64,000 nucleotides of DNA from Candidatus Dormiibacterota bacterium (GTDB lineage Bacteria > Chloroflexota > Dormibacteria > Aeolococcales > Aeolococcaceae). The stretch is taken from NCBI GenBank assembly GCA_003153505.1, contig PLZA01000019.1, positions 4,076 through 68,075 of the forward strand, written 5' to 3'. How positions within the stretch are numbered: the first letter of the stretch is position 1; each line of letters opens with the position of its first letter. Under the pieces are notes generated by a model. That model saw only the letters and a list, made by a program, of their open reading frames with translations, was not told where the DNA came from and made no database searches. This document shows, in pieces, positions 58,884 through 64,000 of the stretch. Made by a program: the position numbers and the translations under genes.

Positions 58884-59327
58884 CTACGAGCCCCAGAACA
58901 CTCCGGTAAGTGTGAACCCGGCGACCAAGACACCGATCGCGCCCAGGGCTCCGGCAAGCTGAGGGAGTCGCGAAGCCTGGGGTGCAACCCCCAGGGCTGC
59001 CATCGCAAGAAGTCCCGCCGTGATGAGCAGGCCCAGACCGATGCTGAAGATTGCAAGAAAGCCGAGGGCGCCACAGCCAGCGGCTGCGGCTACCAACATC
59101 GTCTTGGCGATCGTACGGTGCTCGCTCAGAATCAGCCAAACACTCAGAGCCGCTGTGAGTGCCACAGCGGCGATATACGCGATCAGGAACGGCACTACCC
59201 CGGCGTTCGGCGAGGTTGCATCCTGGGATCGAATGTAGCCGTAGTAGACGCCATCCGTCGCAGCGGCGGCCACCGACGCCAGCATTGCGGTCACGGCATT
59301 CCTGCGCCATGCGACGCTGGTGATCAC
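58884..59327 (-). CDS. Small integral membrane protein
   Basis: 147 residues with four hydrophobic segments: ATAMLASVAAAATDGVYYGY, VPFLIAYIAAVALTAALSVWLI, TMLVAAAAGCGALGFLAIFSIGLGLLITAGLLAMAAL and GALGAIGVLVAGFTLTGVFWG. No family recognised. Convergent with the VOC gene, three bases apart. Confidence 0.55.
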   Translation of the reverse strand: MITSVAWRRNAVTAMLASVAAAATDGVYYGYIRSQDATSPNAGVVPFLIAYIAAVALTAALSVWLILSEHRTIAKTMLVAAAAGCGALGFLAIFSIGLGLLITAGLLAMAALGVAPQASRLPQLAGALGAIGVLVAGFTLTGVFWGS

Positions 59328-59369
59328 AGCGCTCAGCGTAAACCGTTTTCGCGACCGTGGCTGACGCCG

Positions 59370-59885
59370 TCAGCTCGGATGCTCGGACCCCGCGGGCTCT
59401 TGCCACACGTCGCGTTCCCGCCAGCTGACGACGGTCGCAGCGATGAGCAGGGCGGTCGTCCCCAACGCCATGAAATAGCCAGGCCCGAGATATGCGTTGA
59501 ACCCATCCGATTCGGCGCGGCCGAGGTTGTCGATGTACTCGATGTACAGCCCGAGCGGTACCGCGAAGTCGAGCCCCACAAACAGGAATCGCATGAACCC
59601 AGCCGGCGGCGCGACGGTCAGCCGTGCGGCCACCGCGATCAGCACCAGGGCGACGAAGAGCATCCAGCTCGCCTGCTCCAGGCCGTTGACGATGACGTAG
59701 CGCCCGGTCGGCGTCACCACGCCCACCCAGTTGAAGAGCGTCGACGTCGCATACAGGACTGCCGCCGCGGTCAGCATCACGATCGCCAGCCGCTTCGGCC
59801 GATAGCGCTCTAACTGGTACTCAGCGAGCGACCTCAGGGGCACGCGCGAACCACGAGTTGACCGCCCTGTCGGCACGACGCGCAC
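59370..59885 (-). CDS. Small integral membrane protein, four helices
   Basis: 171 residues. After a basic N-terminus (RPKRLAIVML), helices are LAIVMLTAAAVLYATSTLFNWV, ASWMLFVALVLIAVAARLTV, GFMRFLFVGLDFAVPLGLYIEYI and YFMALGTTALLIAATVVSW. No family recognised. Divergent from fdhA with about 60 bases between starts. Confidence 0.5.
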   Translation of the reverse strand: MRVVPTGRSTRGSRVPLRSLAEYQLERYRPKRLAIVMLTAAAVLYATSTLFNWVGVVTPTGRYVIVNGLEQASWMLFVALVLIAVAARLTVAPPAGFMRFLFVGLDFAVPLGLYIEYIDNLGRAESDGFNAYLGPGYFMALGTTALLIAATVVSWRERDVWQEPAGSEHPS

Positions 59886-59948
59886 AGCGTGACTATCATC
59901 TTTGCAATTCTGTCGCGCCGGTCATAGCACGCTCGGAGGTTATTGCCA

Positions 59949-62900
59949 GTGAGCATTCGCACTCGCGTCCGTCGGTGGCCGGTGCTTCGCCAGTTGACCA
60001 GCGGCGACCCGCTTGGTCGCGGGACCGCGGTGCGCTCCGCCCAAACCGAGCACATGATGCCCCGGACAAGGACGGCCGACCGCGTGATCAAAAGCATCTG
60101 CCCGTATTGCGCGGTCGGCTGCGGGCAGCGCGTCTACGTCAAGGGCGACCGGGTGGTGCAGATCGAGGGCGACCCGGACTCGCCGATATCGCGTGGGCGC
60201 CTCTGCCCGAAGGGCGCGGCGAGCGAGCAATTGGTCAACAGCCCTGGGCGGGTCACCACCGTGAAGTACCGGCGCCCGTACGGCACCGACTGGGAAGACC
60301 TCCCGCTCGACCGAGCGATGGAGATGATCGCCGACCGGGTCCTGGCGTCCCGGGAGCGCACGTGGGAGGACGCCGACGAGCACGGCCGCGGGTTGCACCG
60401 CACGCTCGGCATCGCGAGCCTCGGCGGCGCCACCCTGGACAACGAAGAGAACTACCTCATCAAGAAGCTCTTCACCGCAATCGGGGTTGTGCAGGTCGAG
60501 AATCAGGCCCGTATTTGACACAGCTCCACCGTCCCCAGTCTGGGGACTTCGTTCGGGCGTGGCGGAGCCACGACGTTCCAGCAGGACCTGCAGAACGCTG
60601 ACTGCATCGTCATTCAGGGTTCGAACATGGCCGAGTGCCATCCGGTCGGATTCCAGTGGGTGATGGAGGCCAAGGACCGGGGTGCCACCGTCATCCACAT
60701 CGACCCGCGCTTCACTCGAACGTCCGCGATGGCCGACCTCTACGTGCCGTTGCGCGCCGGGAGTGATATCGCGTTCCTCGGCGGGATCATCAACTACATC
60801 CTCAGCGGCGAGAAGTACTTTCGCGAGTATGTCGTGAGCTACACCAACGCTGCGACGATCATCAGCGAGGACTTTCAGGACGCGGACCAGCTCGATGGCT
60901 TCTTCTCCGGGTTCGACCCGAAAACGGGTACCTACGACACCACGAGCTGGGCGTACGAGGGAATGGAGACCGCCGCTGCCGCCGGGTCGCGCGCCGTCGC
61001 GGGCAGGCAGCCGCCAGCGCAGGCGGGCGGCGGAGGGGACGAGCTCGGCGGTCGCGGCGCGGCGCTGCCGCACAGCGAGGTGCGGCGCGACGAGAGCCTT
61101 GAGGACCCGTTCTGCGTTTTCCAGATCCTCAAGCGGCACTACGCGCGGTACACGCCCGAGATGGTCGAGCGGATCTGCGGCGTACCACCCGACCAGTTCG
61201 CCAAGGTCTGCGAGGCCGTCACCGCCAACAGCGGTCGCGAGCGGACGACGTCCTGGGTGTACTCGGTGGGGTGGACGCAGCACTCGGTGGGCGTGCAGTA
61301 CATCCGCGGCGCGGCGATCATCCAGCTGCTGCTGGGCAACATGGGCCGTCCGGGCGGGGGGATCCTGGCCTTGCGCGGGCACGCGAGCATCCAGGGTTCC
61401 ACGGATATCCCGACCTTGTTCGACCTGCTCCCCGGCTACCTCCCGATGCCGAAGGCGGGTGTGCACGGCTCCCTCGACGATTACCTCACATCGATCAAGA
61501 GTGACCGCCAGAAGGGCTTCTGGACGGCGGCCGACACGTACGTCGTGAGCCTGCTCAAGGCATGGTGGGGCGACGCCGCGACGCCGGAGAACGACTTCGG
61601 CTTCGGCTGGCTGCCGCGCATCAACGCCGACCACAGCAATTACCAGACCATCGTCGACATGCTCGACGGCAAGGTCGAGGGCTACTTCCTGCTCGGTCAG
61701 AACCCGGCGGTGGGCTCCGCAAACGGGAAGATGCAGCGGCTCGCCATGTCGCGCCTGCAATGGCTTGTTGTGCGCGACCTGAACCTGATCGAGTCGGCGA
61801 CGTTCTGGAAGGACGGTCCGGAGATCGCGACCGGGGAGATGCGCACCGAGGACATCGCGACCGAGGTCTTCTTCCTGCCGGCTGCGGCCCACACCGAGAA
61901 AGACGGCACCTTCACCCAGACGCAGCGACTGCTGCAGTGGCATCACAAGGCCGTCGAGCCATCGGGCGATTGCCGGAGCGAGCTGCACTTCTTCTACCAC
62001 CTCGGCCGGATGCTTCGAGAACGCCTCGAGACGTCAGCCCTCGACCGCGACCTGCCGTTGCGCCAACTCGTCTGGGAGTATCCGTTGCTCCAGGGAGACG
62101 AGCCTGATGCCGAGGCGGTGCTCCGCGAGATCAATGGCTGCCACCTGAGCGGCGAGAAGGCCGGCCAGTTGCTCAACAGTTTCGTCGAGATGAAGGCCGA
62201 CGGCTCCACCGCCGGCGGCTGCTGGATCTACACCGGTGTCTATAGCGACGGCGTCAACCAGTCGGCACGGCGCAAGCCAGGATCGGAGCAGTCGTGGGTT
62301 GCACCTGAGTGGGGCTGGGCCTGGCCGATGAACCGGCGCATCCTGTACAACCGCGCGTCTGCAGACCCTGCGGGGCGGCCCTGGAGCGAGCGCAAGGCCT
62401 ACGTCTGGTGGGACGAGGCCGCCGGGAAATGGACCGGTCATGACGTGCCCGACTTCCAGGCGACCAAGGCCCCGACGTTCCGGCCGGAGCCGGGCATCGG
62501 CGGTCCCGACGGGCTCGCAGGCGACGACCCCTTCATCATGCAGTCGGACGGCAAGGGCTGGCTCTACGCGCCGAGCGGACTCCTCGACGGGCCGTTGCCG
62601 GTGCATTACGAGCCCATCGAGTCGCCGCTGCGCAACGCGATGCACACACAGCAGTCGAACCCGACTCGCGAGATGTTTCCGCGCACCGAGAACCTCTCGA
62701 GCCCGTCGCCACCCGACCTGGGCGCCGAGGTGTTCCCCTACGTCGTCACCACCTATCGCCTCACCGAGCACCACACCGCAGGTGGCATGAGCCGGTGGTC
62801 CCCATACCTGGCCGAGCTGCAGCCGGAGTTCTTCTGCGAGGTATCGCCTGAACTTGCGGCCGAGCGAGGACTCGAGCATCTCGGTTGGGCCACCATCGTG

Positions 62901-63242
62901 ACCGCGCGCACCGCCATCGAGGCAAGGGTCCTGGTGACCGACCGGCTCACGCCGCTCACGGTGGGCGGACGGGTCATCCACCAGATCGGCCTGCCGTACC
63001 ACTGGGGGGTCGGTGGGGGCGGTGCGATCGTCAGCGGCGACTCGGCAAACGACCTGATGGGGGTGAGCCTCGACCCCAACGTCCACATCCAGGAGTCGAA
63101 GGCGGCTGCGTGCGATATCCAGCCGGGGCGGCGGCCGACAGGCGCGGCGCTCCCGCGCTTCGTCGAAGCGTATCGGCAGCGCGCCGGCCTCAGCGTCGAC
63201 ACCGGAACCACGCGGATCACGCCCCCGGGGGACGGCACCTGA
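59949..63242 (+). CDS. fdhA: Formate dehydrogenase catalytic subunit, selenocysteine-containing
   Basis: 1097 residues if the in-frame TGA at 60516-60518 is read as selenocysteine (Sec190). GTG 59949 has GGAGG nine bases upstream. A [4Fe-4S] site is formed by Cys51, 54, 58 and 86 (CPYCAVGCG, RGRLCPKG). The Sec context is VVQVENQARI-U-HSSTVPSLGTSFGRGG, matching molybdopterin formate dehydrogenases exactly. The molybdopterin domains continue through GSNMAECHPVGFQW to the C-terminal binding domain. It oxidises formate to CO2, or works in reverse. No obvious twin-Arg signal is seen. It overlaps fdhB by one base (TGATG). Confidence 0.95.
60531..60547 (+). promoter_or_regulatory. Bacterial SECIS element in fdhA
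   Basis: GTCCCC AGTCT GGGGAC: a 6-pair stem with a 5-base loop, starting 12 bases after the UGA. In E. coli fdhF a 17-base hairpin with loop GGUCU sits 11 bases after the UGA and recruits SelB. Here the hairpin is also 17 bases and the loop AGUCU keeps the GU pair needed by SelB. The sequence is part of the coding region. Confidence 0.85.
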
Positions 63243-64000
63243 TGTCGCGCTGGACGAGGACGGCGGATCCCGCGGCCGACGCCGGCTGGAAGAACGCGCC
63301 GCCGCGCAAGGGATTCTTCACGGACAGCTCGATCTGCATCGGGTGCAAGGCGTGCGAGGTCGCCTGCAAGGAGTGGAACGGCATCCCCGAGGACGGCCTC
63401 GAGATGCTCGGCATGTCGTACGACAACACCGGTAGTCTCGGGGCGAGCACGTGGCGCCATGTCGCCTTCATCGAGCAGCCGCGACGGGCGGTCGCCGCAT
63501 CGGGCCTCACACCGCTGCCGGTCGTTGCAGCCAGACCTGGCGAGAACAGGTCCTTTGATGGCGCGGAGACCGGCATTCGCTGGTTGATGTCGTCGGATGT
63601 CTGCAAGCACTGCACCAACGCCGCCTGCCTCGACGTGTGTCCCACCGGGTCGCTGATGCGCACCGAGTTCGGGACCGTTGTGGTGCAGGACGACATTTGC
63701 AATGGCTGCGGGTACTGCATCCCCGCGTGCCCTTTCGGTGTCATCGACCGCCGCCAGGGCCCGCCGGGCACACGCAATGTCGGCATCGCACAGAAGTGCA
63801 CCCTGTGCTACGACCGTCTCGGAGACGGCATGACCCCGGCTTGCGCGCAGGCATGCCCGACGCAGTCGATCCAGTACGGCGATCTGGATGAGCTGCGTGT
63901 GCGCGCGCAGCACCGAGTCGATGCGCTCCACGCCGCAGGCGTCGCCGACGCGCAGCTCTACGGCGCCGATCCCAATGACGGCATCGGTGGCGCCGGGGCG
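63242..64000 (+). CDS. fdhB: Formate dehydrogenase iron-sulfur subunit (runs off window end)
   Basis: 253 residues visible from ATG 63242, no stop inside the window. Four ferredoxin-type Cys clusters are seen: SICIGCKACEVACKEWN, CKHCTNAACLDVCPTGS, CNGCGYCIPACPFGV and KCTLCYDRLGDGMTPACAQACP. This is the FdnH/FdoH-type electron-transfer subunit that passes electrons from the catalytic subunit to a membrane partner or soluble acceptor. Its stop, and any cytochrome subunit, must lie beyond 64000. Confidence 0.92.
   Translation, partial: MSRWTRTADPAADAGWKNAPPRKGFFTDSSICIGCKACEVACKEWNGIPEDGLEMLGMSYDNTGSLGASTWRHVAFIEQPRRAVAASGLTPLPVVAARPGENRSFDGAETGIRWLMSSDVCKHCTNAACLDVCPTGSLMRTEFGTVVVQDDICNGCGYCIPACPFGVIDRRQGPPGTRNVGIAQKCTLCYDRLGDGMTPACAQACPTQSIQYGDLDELRVRAQHRVDALHAAGVADAQLYGADPNDGIGGAGA

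Noticed and set aside
59943-59948. TTG 59943 as fdhA start
   Set aside because: Only three bases from the GGAGG, too close for initiation; GTG 59949 has a nine-base spacing.

Overview
The window is a 64 kb GC-rich bacterial chromosome segment, densely packed and with many ATGA/GTGA start-stop overlaps. Gene content points to an actinobacterial-type genome or a neighbouring high-GC lineage such as Thermoleophilia or Dormibacterota. The pointers are a selenocysteine formate dehydrogenase of the actinobacterial type, a sulfur-metabolism leader peptide, Flp pilin, proton-translocating transhydrogenase, DUF4242 and DUF3054 proteins, Cys-repeat secreted proteins and two-domain acyl-CoA reductase. 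The exact taxon cannot be fixed from the sequence. There is one intact tRNA gene (Gly-GCC), no rRNA, no CRISPR array and no recognisable transposase or integrase.

Layout. 0.2-3.7 kb: beta-propeller lyase-like protein, a GNAT with an apparent frameshift, a YciI-like protein and a tyrosine phosphatase. 3.8-8.5 kb: an arsenic island (arsR, ArsN-like acetyltransferase, a 16-residue Cys-rich micro-ORF, arsI, a CoA-disulfide-reductase-like flavoprotein, UspA, ArsB) around a divergent promoter. 8.7-13.9 kb: lone Flp pilin, nitrilase, an OmpR-type two-component pair, methyltransferase and hydrolase. 14-18.8 kb: a complete branched-chain-amino-acid-type ABC importer (livGFHM plus binding lipoprotein). 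19-21.2 kb: DrrAB-like ABC exporter and DUF3054. 21.6-22.7 kb: leader peptide plus thiosulfate sulfurtransferase. 22.6-25.8 kb: two paralogous MFS exporters, each preceded by a tiny ORF ending in Trp-Gly. 26-30.8 kb: NarL-type kinase, a response regulator lacking its output domain, and pntAA-pntAB-pntB. 30.9-47.6 kb: mostly metabolic and cell-envelope genes (YbaK, AlkA, dehydrogenase plus ThDP enzyme, flippase, phytoene-desaturase-like/methyltransferase/quinone reductase operon, L,D-transpeptidase, second rhodanese, a class III aminotransferase homologue lacking the catalytic Lys, thiolase, acyl-CoA reductase fusion, HisN-like phosphatase).

49.9-57.6 kb is an accessory region anchored on tRNA-Gly. 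The 3' 48 nt of the tRNA recur at 55707 and 57565. Each copy is preceded by the same ~133 bp, and the sequence after the tRNA resembles the sequence after the first copy. The two intervals look like tandem integrated or duplicated cassettes. They carry a frameshifted Crp, a protein with DDTEGH repeats, a truncated YdeI-like protein, two different class III nucleotide cyclases, DUF4242 and OsmC proteins: a possible cyclic-nucleotide module, partly decayed.

57.7-64 kb: a lipoprotein, a VOC protein, two small membrane proteins, then the formate dehydrogenase operon. fdhA is read through an in-frame UGA (60516-60518) followed by a bacterial-type SECIS hairpin. fdhB runs off the window end.

The most promising undescribed items are the paired Trp-Gly micro-ORF/MFS units, the Cys-rich micro-ORF coupled to arsI, and the tRNA-Gly tandem cassettes carrying cyclases.
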